Shown one piece after another: positions 53,511 through 64,000 of a DNA stretch of 64,000 nt (the stretch's first letter is position 1; each line of letters opens with the position of its first letter). The notes under the pieces were generated by a model. The model did no database searches. It saw only the letters and a program-made list of their open reading frames with translations, and was not told the origin of the DNA. The DNA comes from Halomicrobium salinisoli (GTDB taxonomy: Archaea; Halobacteriota; Halobacteria; Halobacteriales; Haloarculaceae), in NCBI RefSeq assembly GCF_020405185.1, contig NZ_CP084463.1:1922001-1986000 (forward strand), given 5' to 3'. The translations under genes and the position numbers were made by a program.

Positions 53511-54880
53511 AGGTACGGAACCGTCACCTCCGGCTGGGAGACGATCCAGAGACTGACCATGGTGTAGAAGACCATCACGGCGGTGAACGGGTACTGCGAA
53601 CGGACCGCCTGCAGGCGGCCGGCGAAGAGGTCGTAGGCGGTTGCGTGGGCGACCCAGATGGCCAGCAGGTGCCCCAGGAGGACCGCGGCCAGCGAGACGC
53701 CGCCGAACCAGCCGGGCAGGTCGAGGACCAGCACGGCCGCGGGCGCCGAGAAGGGCGTCAGGGCGGCCTCCGCGAGCGCGGGCGCGAGGTTCAGGAAGTA
53801 TCCCAGGTAGTGCGCGAGGTGGTAGCCGGCGGCGATGGCCAAAAGCGGCGGCGCGAAGCGGCGGGCCAGCTCCCCGGCCGCGACGAACGTCCGGGCCGTC
53901 CGGCGGCTCGCGTAGACGGCCAGCCAGTAGGCGGCCAGGAAGACGGCGTATCCCACGAGCATGCCGGCGAGGTACGCCGCCAGCGACGGGACGCCAGCGG
54001 TGACGACCGGCAGGAGGAGGTCGCGCCAGGCCGGCGTGGTCACGAGGCCGTCGTAGGTGGTCACCCACAGCAGCGCGACGACGAAGGCCACCTCGTCGAC
54101 GCCGTCGACGAGCCGTGCCTCTGAGAGAGCCGTGCCGGGCAGGCGCACCCGCAGGCCGTCGTCGTCCGCGGCGACCGGCGCGACGCGGCCGTAGTACCGG
54201 AACACGCGCGCGGGCGGGTCGACCCGCCGGAACCACGTCGCCGGGCCGAAGACGGTCGCCCCGACCAGCGTGACCGCGGTGTAGGCGGCCACCGTCGTCG
54301 CGAGCAGCGGCGGGTCGTCGGCCAGCGGACTGACCACCTCGAGCCACACCAGCCCCAGCAGGCCGGCGACGCTGGGCCACGCGCCCAGCCGGTCCGGATA
54401 GGACCGGTCGAGGGTGGGCAGCAGGCGCGCGAGCGTCCGCCAGGGGTTGAGCACCGGCCAGGCGTTGCCGAGCAGGTACGCGCTCATCGACAGGCCGGCC
54501 CACCAGCCGACCCACACGAGCAGGACGGCGAGGTTCGCGGTCGCCTCCGGGGGGCCCCGGAAGCCGACGACCAGCACCGCGGCGAGGCCGGCGACCCCGG
54601 CGGCGCGGGCGGCGGCGACGGCGATCCGTCGGGCCGGCACGCGGACGCGCCGGTGCCAGCCGTGGATCGCCTCGATCAGCGATCGGTCCGTGACGAAACT
54701 GGCCAGCAGGAACGAGGCGCCCACCGCCGCCCCGCCCGTCGTCAGGAACAGCCACGTCGGGACGGTGATCGACCGGCGGGCGCCCTCGCCCAGGCTCCCG
54801 CCGTGGGCGCTCGCCCGCCCGACCAGCGCCAGCGCGGCGACGGCGACCGCGATTGCCACGGACCGGCGACGTCGAGCCAT
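53507..54880 (-). CDS. Polytopic membrane protein, unrecognised
   Basis: 457 residues. A signal-like start MARRRRSVAIAVAVAALALV then about ten hydrophobic helices. His and Trp occur near helix ends (HYLGYFLNLAPALAEA, WFGGVSLAAVLLGHLLAIWV). It precedes a C2H2-finger gene and is divergent from cytochrome oxidase subunit III, 325 bases away; a role in respiratory complexes is possible but not shown. Family not recognised. Confidence 0.75.
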   Translation of the reverse strand: MARRRRSVAIAVAVAALALVGRASAHGGSLGEGARRSITVPTWLFLTTGGAAVGASFLLASFVTDRSLIEAIHGWHRRVRVPARRIAVAAARAAGVAGLAAVLVVGFRGPPEATANLAVLLVWVGWWAGLSMSAYLLGNAWPVLNPWRTLARLLPTLDRSYPDRLGAWPSVAGLLGLVWLEVVSPLADDPPLLATTVAAYTAVTLVGATVFGPATWFRRVDPPARVFRYYGRVAPVAADDDGLRVRLPGTALSEARLVDGVDEVAFVVALLWVTTYDGLVTTPAWRDLLLPVVTAGVPSLAAYLAGMLVGYAVFLAAYWLAVYASRRTARTFVAAGELARRFAPPLLAIAAGYHLAHYLGYFLNLAPALAEAALTPFSAPAAVLVLDLPGWFGGVSLAAVLLGHLLAIWVAHATAYDLFAGRLQAVRSQYPFTAVMVFYTMVSLWIVSQPEVTVPYL

Positions 54881-55205
54881 TTGCGCCGGGTTCGGACCGG
54901 TCGGCCGTCAAGCCGTCGATTCCCGCCGCGCAGTCGGCGAACACGTTCGCCACGCTCGCGACACACCGCGCCGGTCGCTCGCAGCGAGGGCGCTGCTCAG
55001 GGCCGCGACCGCGCTGCTCGCGTGTCGCCTCACTCCGTTCGGCTCCCACTCACTTTCCCGAGGTCCTCGCTTCGCTCGGACCTCGCTGCTCGCGTGTCGT
55101 TCGCTTCGCTCACTCCCGCTCGCATTTCCGAGGCCTCCCTTCGGTCGGCCTCGCTAGCGCGCTCACTTGGATGGGTTTTTGGTAGTCCGTTCGCAAGACC
55201 CGCAC
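54881..55205. other. Intergenic region rich in tcgcttcgctc hairpins
   Basis: About 325 bases between the membrane protein start and coxC. Contains the hairpins cgaggtcc...ggacctcg (55059-55085) and cgaggcc...ggcctcg (55129-55153), plus the recurring loops cgcttcgctc and ctgctcgcgtgtcg. No ORF or RNA gene is supported. Both flanking promoters must lie inside or beside it. Confidence 0.6.
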
Positions 55206-56075
55206 ATGACCGTTGCCGAAGACTCATCGGAGGACCACGGCGGCCACCACCTCCCCGCCCCGGAGGACTGGCCTCGCGGCTTCGGCGAGGCGAGCTGGTG
55301 GCCCTTCATCACCGCCGCGGGCGCGGGCGGCATCTACGTCGCCGCCGGCCTGTTCGTTCTCTCCATGGGGGACGAGCCGCTCGTGCCGTCGATGGCCGGT
55401 GCCGTCGCCGCCGTCGGGAGCGTCGGACTGTTCCTGTTCGGCCTCTACGGGTGGCTGTACCACGCCTTCGTCGTCAACTTCTGGGAGCGGGGGACCGACA
55501 AGTACTCCGGACGCGCGCTGCGCTTCGCCATGGTGCTGTTCCTGGGAAGCGAAATCTCCACGTTCGGCGCCGGGTTCGCTTACTACTTCATCATCCGCGG
55601 AAGCGAGGTCTGGAACACCGAACTGCTGCCCCACGGGGGAAGCGTCCTCGGACCGCTGGTGATCGGCAACACCATCATCCTGGTGATCAGCTCGATCACG
55701 CTGCACTGGGCCCACCACAAGCTCCTCGAAGGCGACCGGAGCAGCTTCATCAACTGGCTCGCCGTCACGCTCCTGCTGGGCGTGATCTTCATCGGCGGCC
55801 AGGTCTACGAGTACTACGAGTTCATCGTCGCCGAGGGCTTCACCATCGCCGAGGGCGCCTACGCCAGCGCGTTCTACGGCCTGACCGGCCTCCACGGCCT
55901 CCACGTCTCGCTGGGCGCCGTCCTGCTCGGCATCGTGTTCGTCCGCGCCGTCTACGGTCAGTACTCCCCCGAGCGACACACCTCCGTCTCGACGGCCTCG
56001 ATGTACTGGCACTTCGTCGACGCCGTCTGGATCTTCGTCGTCGTCGTCCTGTACATCGGCGCGACCGCGCTGTGA
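55206..56075 (+). CDS. coxC: Cytochrome c oxidase subunit III-like protein
   Basis: 289 residues with seven helices. It has the core LYGWLYHAFVVNFWERGTDK, FLGSEISTFGAGFAYYFIIR and the C-terminal GLTGLHGLHVSLGAVLLG plus SMYWHFVDAVWIFVVVVLYI, which fit heme-copper oxidase subunit III. It assists proton delivery and stability of subunit I. Subunits I and II are not adjacent. A start 13 residues upstream is rejected. It is leaderless-looking. Confidence 0.92.
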   Translation: MTVAEDSSEDHGGHHLPAPEDWPRGFGEASWWPFITAAGAGGIYVAAGLFVLSMGDEPLVPSMAGAVAAVGSVGLFLFGLYGWLYHAFVVNFWERGTDKYSGRALRFAMVLFLGSEISTFGAGFAYYFIIRGSEVWNTELLPHGGSVLGPLVIGNTIILVISSITLHWAHHKLLEGDRSSFINWLAVTLLLGVIFIGGQVYEYYEFIVAEGFTIAEGAYASAFYGLTGLHGLHVSLGAVLLGIVFVRAVYGQYSPERHTSVSTASMYWHFVDAVWIFVVVVLYIGATAL

Positions 56076-56113
56076 GCGCGCGGTTTTAAGTCGGTCTTTC
56101 GCCTTGTCCGGGT

Positions 56114-56356
56114 ATGGATCAGCTGGACGTCTCCGAGGGCTTCGACGTCCACGAGTACCGCCACGGACTGAAACTGCTCAAGGAGGACCGGGAGACGATG
56201 CACCTCGCCAACCGCGAGGGCTTCGCCTGTCCGGCCTGCGGCGAGCCGTTCGAGCGACTGTTCGTCTCCGAGCGCCGCGAGAACACCTTCGGCGATCCCG
56301 GCGGTCCGTTCTGCCTCGTCCGTACCGACGAGGAGCTGTTGCTGTTGTCGCACTGA
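56114..56356 (+). CDS. Small zinc-binding protein (DUF7385-like)
   Basis: 80 residues. One Cys pair FACPACGEPF near 38-47 and a Cys in GPFCLVRTDEELLLLSH near 67, with His residues, may bind zinc. Short acidic N-terminus FDVHEYRHGLKLLKED. Conserved in haloarchaea, function unknown. 38 bases after the coxC stop; may be in its operon. Confidence 0.78.
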   Translation: MDQLDVSEGFDVHEYRHGLKLLKEDRETMHLANREGFACPACGEPFERLFVSERRENTFGDPGGPFCLVRTDEELLLLSH

Positions 56357-56585
56357 TCTGACAGCCGAACGTTCATATTACTGAGCGAACTGTCCGCCCG
56401 GTCCGCGGTCGATCGACAGACGGCGGCCGATCCGCACCCGTCTCGCGCGATCTTCAACCCGAGCTTTCGCCCGATCCGGTCCAGTCGCTCGAACGATACT
56501 TTACGCTATTTTACCGCGAGCGTACCGGTTCGACGATGAAGCGTCACTATAGTTTATCACCGGGTGGGTGGATACCTCCCATGGC

Positions 56586-59405
56586 ATGGCGACAGAGACT
56601 GGCACGCGGGAAGGGGCATACGACGGGCGATTGTTCGAGTTGTACACGAAGTACGTCAGCGAGCCGGAGTCGAAAAAGGACGTCTACGGGTACACGCTAC
56701 TGGTAGTGGGGTACGTGCTGGCCATCGGCGGGATGCTGGTCTACCTCCTCGGTCCGACCGGAGCGGAAGTCCCGCAGTCGACGCTGTTTCTGGTCAGGGA
56801 GATCGCTGCAGTACCCTCGGCGCTGGGACTGGCGTTCTCGCTTCTGGGCATCGTCCTCCTGCTTCCGGTGACGCGGCGGAGTCTTCTGGGGGCCGTCGCC
56901 GGTGCGATCGTCGCAGTGGCGGCCGTCGGGCTGTTTATCTGGTACTACCCGAACAACTGGCACGTCGGGACGCCGGCCTACAGCGGGATGATCATCGCGC
57001 TGTACACGACCGGCATCGCGCTGGTCGCGGGCGTAGTCATCATGGTGCCCGTGATCACCGGCGAGCGCAGCTACTTCTCGGAGACCACGGAGGGACACGA
57101 GTACGAACACCCCGAGATCATGATCGGCGACGCCGACCGCGGCGGCCTGTTCACCCTGTTCAAGAGCGGACAGGGGTGGAGCTGGCGGTTCATCGACCAG
57201 AGCGCGGTCGCGGCGAGTCGCACCGACTTCCTCTCGCGGCTCGAGGCCGAGGAGTCCGTCGAGGCCATCAAGGACGGTATCGCAGACGCGGGCCTGCTGG
57301 AGATCAAGAACGCCGCCTTCCGGCTCTACGAGTCCGGCGAAGGGGCCTGGCAGTGGTACCTGATGCGCGACGACGGGAGCGCCGTCGCCGAGGGCGGCAG
57401 CGACTTCGGTTCCCGTGACGACGCCGACGCGTCGATCAACCTCGTGAAGGACCACGGCCCGGACGCGGACGCGGTAGTCCTCGACGAAGCGACCTACGAC
57501 TGCTACCGGACCGACGGAGAGTGGGGCTGGCACCTCGTCGACGAGGACCAGAACCCGCTGGCCGTCGGCACGGAGACCCACACCGACCGCGCGGACGCCA
57601 CGACCGGCCTCGAGGCGTTCCGCGACCTCTCCGCCGACGCCACCGACCTCGTCGTCGAGTCCTACGGCGTCGAACTCCTCGAAGACGACGACCGATGGCA
57701 CTGGCGGCTGCGCGACAGCGCCCACCGGCGCGTCGCTGCAAGCGTCCCCGACTTCGAGTCCAAGGGCGTCGCCGAGAACGCGGTGTACGACCTGCTGGAA
57801 CGCCTGGAAACGGCGAGCGTACTCGACGCCGGCCAGCCGACCTACGACGTCTACCAGTCCGGGAGCGCCTGGGCGTGGCGGCTCGTCGACGACGGCGGCC
57901 GAACCGTCGCCCGCGGCCGCGACGAGATGGGCGCGGCCGAACCGGCGACTCAGGCGGCCCGCACGATGCGCTCGCTGGCCGGCGACGCCGACGTGGTCGA
58001 GATCGAGGACATGGAGTTCGAGACCTACCGGACCGCCGACGGCTGGCGCTGGCGGCTGGTCACGGCCGATCGCGAGGTCCACGCGGAGAGCACCGACACC
58101 TACGAGTCCGAGGAGGCGGCCTCCCGCATCGTCGACCGCGTCCGCGAGGAGGCGCCCGACGCCGACCTCATCGAGTTCGACACCGCGGCGTTCCAGGTCT
58201 ACGAGGCCGAGGACGGCGCGTGGCGCTGGCGGCTCATCGACGAGGACGGCAACGTGATGGCCGACAGCGGCCAGGGCGAGTACGAGTCCAAGACCGACGC
58301 GATGAGCGCCATGACGACCCTCCAGGAGAACGCGCCCGACGCCGAACACCTCGAGATCGAGACCGCGGCCTTCGAGATCTTCCAGGACGACCGCGGCTGG
58401 GGCTGGCGGCTCGTCGACGACATCGGCGACACCATCGCCGACGGCGCCACCCGCCACGACTCCGAGGAGGGCGCCCGGCAGGCCATGGAGAGCCTCGTCG
58501 ACTCCGTCGGCGACGTCGACGAACGTCGCATGGCCGACGGCATCTTCCAGGTCTACGCCGACGACGACGACGAGTGGTGGTGGCAGTTCGTCCGCCCCAA
58601 CGGCACCGTCCACGCCGAGGCGGCCCGCAGTTTCGGCACGCGACACGAGGTCGAGTCCGCCGTGGAGGAGGTCAAGCCGGCCGCGGCCAGCGCTCCCGTC
58701 GAGACGATCGGCCGCCTGGCCGTGCTGCTGGATCCGGAAGACTGGTCCTGGGAGCTCGTCGACGAGGACCGCGACCGCGTCGCCGTCGGGACGGTCACCT
58801 ACGACGACCGCGACGCCGCCGTCGACGCCGTCGCTGACCTCCAGCGGCACGCGACCGACACGACCGTCTACGAGATCCGGGACGCCGCCTTCGACTGCTA
58901 CCGCTCCGACGACGGCTGGACCTGGCGGCTGATCGACGACGACCACGACGCGATCGCCCGCGCGCCCGAGACGTACGGCGACCTGGCCGCCGTCGAGGAC
59001 GCCATCGACGCCGTGGCCCGGGCCGCACCCGACGCCGAGTTCGTCGACTACGACGACGCCGCCTTCGAGCTCTACGACGACGAGGACGGCTGGACCTGGC
59101 GGCTCGTCGACGAGGATCGGGCCGTCATCGCCGCCGCCGCGAGCCACTACGAGGACCGTCAGGCCGCCGAAGACGACCTCGACGACGTGCGCGAGGAGAT
59201 CACCGGCGCCAGCGTGATCGAGATCGACTCCGCCGCTTTCGAGTTCCACAACACCGACGACGGCTGGCGCTGGCGGCTCGTCGACGAGCAGGGTACCGAA
59301 CTCGGTGAGAGCGTCGAAACCTTCGACACCCGCGCCGAGGCACAGGAGCAACTCCAGACGGTCAAGGACCTCGGCCCCGACGCCTGGGTCTCCATCGCCG
59401 AGTGA
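56586..59405 (+). CDS. Four-helix membrane protein with 13 tandem YegP-like repeats
   Basis: 939 residues from ATG 56586 (GTG 56568 adds six). Four helices lie in the first 165 residues (YTLLVVGYVLAIGGMLVYLL, ALGLAFSLLGIVLLL, VAGAIVAVAAVGLFI, MIIALYTTGIALVAGVVIMV). The remaining ~750 residues hold 13 repeats of 55-60 residues, each centred on a W-x-W-(R/x)-L core such as GWRWRLVDE or AWRWRLIDEDG and an ExAxxA-like helix. This is the YegP/DUF1508 unit, normally found in one or two copies. Repeat 2 (QWYL) and 9 (WWQFV) differ most. It may be a membrane-anchored scaffold or binding protein; function unknown. Confidence 0.85.
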   Translation: MATETGTREGAYDGRLFELYTKYVSEPESKKDVYGYTLLVVGYVLAIGGMLVYLLGPTGAEVPQSTLFLVREIAAVPSALGLAFSLLGIVLLLPVTRRSLLGAVAGAIVAVAAVGLFIWYYPNNWHVGTPAYSGMIIALYTTGIALVAGVVIMVPVITGERSYFSETTEGHEYEHPEIMIGDADRGGLFTLFKSGQGWSWRFIDQSAVAASRTDFLSRLEAEESVEAIKDGIADAGLLEIKNAAFRLYESGEGAWQWYLMRDDGSAVAEGGSDFGSRDDADASINLVKDHGPDADAVVLDEATYDCYRTDGEWGWHLVDEDQNPLAVGTETHTDRADATTGLEAFRDLSADATDLVVESYGVELLEDDDRWHWRLRDSAHRRVAASVPDFESKGVAENAVYDLLERLETASVLDAGQPTYDVYQSGSAWAWRLVDDGGRTVARGRDEMGAAEPATQAARTMRSLAGDADVVEIEDMEFETYRTADGWRWRLVTADREVHAESTDTYESEEAASRIVDRVREEAPDADLIEFDTAAFQVYEAEDGAWRWRLIDEDGNVMADSGQGEYESKTDAMSAMTTLQENAPDAEHLEIETAAFEIFQDDRGWGWRLVDDIGDTIADGATRHDSEEGARQAMESLVDSVGDVDERRMADGIFQVYADDDDEWWWQFVRPNGTVHAEAARSFGTRHEVESAVEEVKPAAASAPVETIGRLAVLLDPEDWSWELVDEDRDRVAVGTVTYDDRDAAVDAVADLQRHATDTTVYEIRDAAFDCYRSDDGWTWRLIDDDHDAIARAPETYGDLAAVEDAIDAVARAAPDAEFVDYDDAAFELYDDEDGWTWRLVDEDRAVIAAAASHYEDRQAAEDDLDDVREEITGASVIEIDSAAFEFHNTDDGWRWRLVDEQGTELGESVETFDTRAEAQEQLQTVKDLGPDAWVSIAE

Positions 59406-59589
59406 CCCGTCGCGACGGCAGTCTACCTGCCATCGGTCGGTAGCCCGTCTGTGCTCTTTTCTTCGCGTCGAGAAGGAATCCCGAAGTAGCGACTGCCCTT
59501 CGAGCGAGCGTCGCGACGGGCGCCGCTGCTGGCCGGCCTCGATGGGCGAAACTCCGACCAGCGCTGTTGCTGACCGGGGTTCGAAATAC

Positions 59590-59624
59590 GAAAACCCCCG
59601 AACAGCGCCGCTGCTGTTCGAGGG
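59590..59624 (-). terminator. rRNA operon terminator
   Basis: Minus strand ccctcgaacagc-agcggc-gctgttcggggg is a GC-rich hairpin followed by TTTT, the form of an intrinsic terminator. It lies 41 bases after the 5S 3' end. Confidence 0.6.
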
Positions 59625-59664
59625 TGAAGTATGGGCCCGGCGCGACGTGCGCCGGGAATGAATG

Positions 59665-59786
59665 GGTAGGCGGCGAACCGGATTTCCCAGAGGTTCGCAC
59701 ACTCCAGTACTCGCCGGAACGCAGGCGGGCTTAACTGCCGTGTTCGGGATGGGTACGGGTGTTGCCCCGCCGCTGTGGCCGCCTGA
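59665..59786 (-). rRNA. rrf: 5S rRNA
   Basis: About 122 bases. On the minus strand it reads AGGCGGCCACAGCGGCGGGG then CCCGTACCCATCCCGAACAC and ends CCGGTTCGCCGCCTA, the haloarchaeal 5S pattern with paired ends. The 5' and 3' ends are set by the complementary AGGCGGC and GCCGCCT. Last RNA of the operon. Confidence 0.93.
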
Positions 59787-59826
59787 ACGCCGACTCGCGG
59801 AATCGAACCGCGACGATCGAACCATC
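59787..59826 (-). other. tRNA T-arm-like remnant between 23S and 5S
   Basis: On the minus strand CGCGGTTCGATTCCGCG forms a 5-pair T-arm with a 7-base loop, followed by AGTCGGCG like a 3' acceptor half, 1-40 bases before the 5S. No matching D-arm or anticodon arm was found. Perhaps the relic of a spacer tRNA. Confidence 0.4.
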
Positions 59827-59926
59827 GTCGGTGGTAGATCACCGCCGTGTGATCGTGGCTGCTGTAAGATTCAGGAAGTCTCCGGGAAGACCGGAGAACT
59901 TCTTCGATGGCATACAGCAGTCACGA

Positions 59927-59960
59927 TACGTGCAATCCAGGTTCCGCCTGGACCCGTTTC
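59927..59960 (-). other. 23S processing stem, downstream half
   Basis: tacgtgcaatccaggttccg...ctggacccgttt is complementary to 62951-62984. Together they form the long helix with a bulge-helix-bulge (cag-ttgacg-tctgg against cagg-cggaa-cctgg) cut by the archaeal splicing endonuclease to free pre-23S. Confidence 0.75.
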
Positions 59961-59984
59961 AACGGGTCAGTGCGTCCGGATGAG

Positions 59985-62899
<2,915 letters not shown>

Positions 62900-62950
62900 G
62901 ATAGATTCGCTGTGATGAATCACAGCAATGTCGGACACACGTTCCACGAT

Positions 62951-62984
62951 GAAACGGGTCCAGTTGACGTCTGGATTGCACGTA
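62951..62984 (-). other. 23S processing stem, upstream half
   Basis: gaaacgggtccagttgacgt...ctggattgcacgta, pairing with 59927-59960 as described. It lies about 52 bases before the 23S 5' end. Confidence 0.75.
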
Positions 62985-63100
62985 CACACGGCGTCATCGT
63001 ACACTCCCGTGGTGAACGGGAGCGACGGTCTACCCTTCCCAGCCGCGCTTTCACGGGCTGGTGCATCGGTTCGCCTGACGGCGGTAGCCGCCGGCGGTAC

Positions 63101-63168
63101 TGGCCGACTCGGAATCGAACCGAGGCGTCCTCCGGAACGGAGGTGCTCTGCCACTGAGCTATCGGCCG
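63101..63168 (-). tRNA. Degenerate spacer tRNA (16S-23S)
   Basis: Position and strand are those of the usual spacer tRNA-Ala. GGCCGATAGCTCAGTGG, GAGC, a T-arm CTCGG-TTCGATT-CCGAG and TCGGCC plus discriminator A are readable. The acceptor pairs only 6 bases in perfect register and the anticodon stem CCTCC/GGAGG encloses just GTTCC, five bases rather than seven, without a usual T33-anticodon layout (TTTGCAA in tRNA-Ala). No standard anticodon is assigned. Either a non-functional relic or a special tRNA. Confidence 0.6.
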
Positions 63169-63298
63169 CCCCGCAGAGCGGGGCAAGTGTGAGCCTTGAC
63201 AGCTCGGTGCCCGATCGGCGCGTCGGGATGTCACCGGGTGCCTGCCACGAGGGCAGGACTTGCAGGTGGGCTGGGGCGAAGCCCCAGTCCCGGTCAGT

Positions 63299-64000
<702 letters not shown>

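Noticed and set aside
59535..59590. tRNA-Cys after the 5S, as in some haloarchaeal rRNA operons
   Set aside because: A GGGGTTCGAA-like string is present but no T-stem partner, acceptor or anticodon arm can be formed.
56697..59825. 1042-residue minus-strand ORF opposite the repeat protein and into the 5S
   Set aside because: It covers the reverse of a repeat-rich coding gene and runs into rRNA; repeats explain the length.

Overview
The window is chromosomal DNA of a haloarchaeon (class Halobacteria). Evidence: very high GC, acidic proteins, leaderless-looking promoters with TATA boxes 26-40 bases before starts, and haloarchaeal marker genes (TFB, RNA polymerase subunits L and B'', HalX response regulator, HalOD1 protein, UPF0058, RNase P component 4, GatCA amidotransferase). 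At the right edge lies an archaeal rRNA operon read on the minus strand. The genus cannot be fixed by eye; a Haloarculaceae-like organism is a guess. No virus, plasmid replication or CRISPR locus was seen. Layout: 1-8741 holds the end of a Zn/Cd P-type ATPase, a VOC protein, a large catalase, a ~226-base tandem duplication carrying two tRNA-Glu genes and two tRNA-3'-end hairpins, a membrane HTH sensor and a D-lactate-dehydrogenase-type FAD/Fe-S enzyme. 8938-14437 is a complete branched-chain amino-acid ABC system (livHMGF as an overlapping operon, livK convergent). 14547-20672 has thyX, a RecA-like regulator with a HalX response regulator, an MBL hydrolase, a P-loop ATPase, superoxide dismutase and photolyase. 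20857-28765 has small regulators, menD and menB of menaquinone synthesis flanking a membrane J-domain protein, an AT-richer patch with a broken UPF0175/PIN toxin-antitoxin pair, MscS, a CRM protein and RNase P component 4. 28840-31928 holds two GT4 glycosyltransferases and a PIG-L deacetylase. 31929-41333 is mostly housekeeping: M48 protease, gatCA, tfb, Nudix, asparagine-synthase-like, PHP, and an isolated rpoB'' lacking its normal downstream partners. 41427-46253 is a denitrification-type island: quinol NO reductase, HTH regulator, small membrane protein, an unknown 102-residue protein and a two-domain multicopper oxidase. Three CGAA-N4-TTCG palindromes lie in front of these units. 46510-56356 has purL, HtrA, hisF, rpoL, a membrane protein pair and cytochrome oxidase subunit III. 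56586-59405 encodes a four-helix membrane protein with 13 tandem YegP-like (DUF1508) repeats. 59590-64000 is the minus-strand rRNA operon: partial 16S, a degenerate spacer tRNA, 23S with its processing stem, 5S and a terminator. The strongest leads are the shared palindromic operators of the nitrogen-oxide island with its unknown 102-residue member, the solitary rpoB'' with a 57-base tandem repeat at its stop codon, the spacer tRNA with a shrunken anticodon loop, the 13-repeat membrane protein, and the antitoxin that outlived its toxin.
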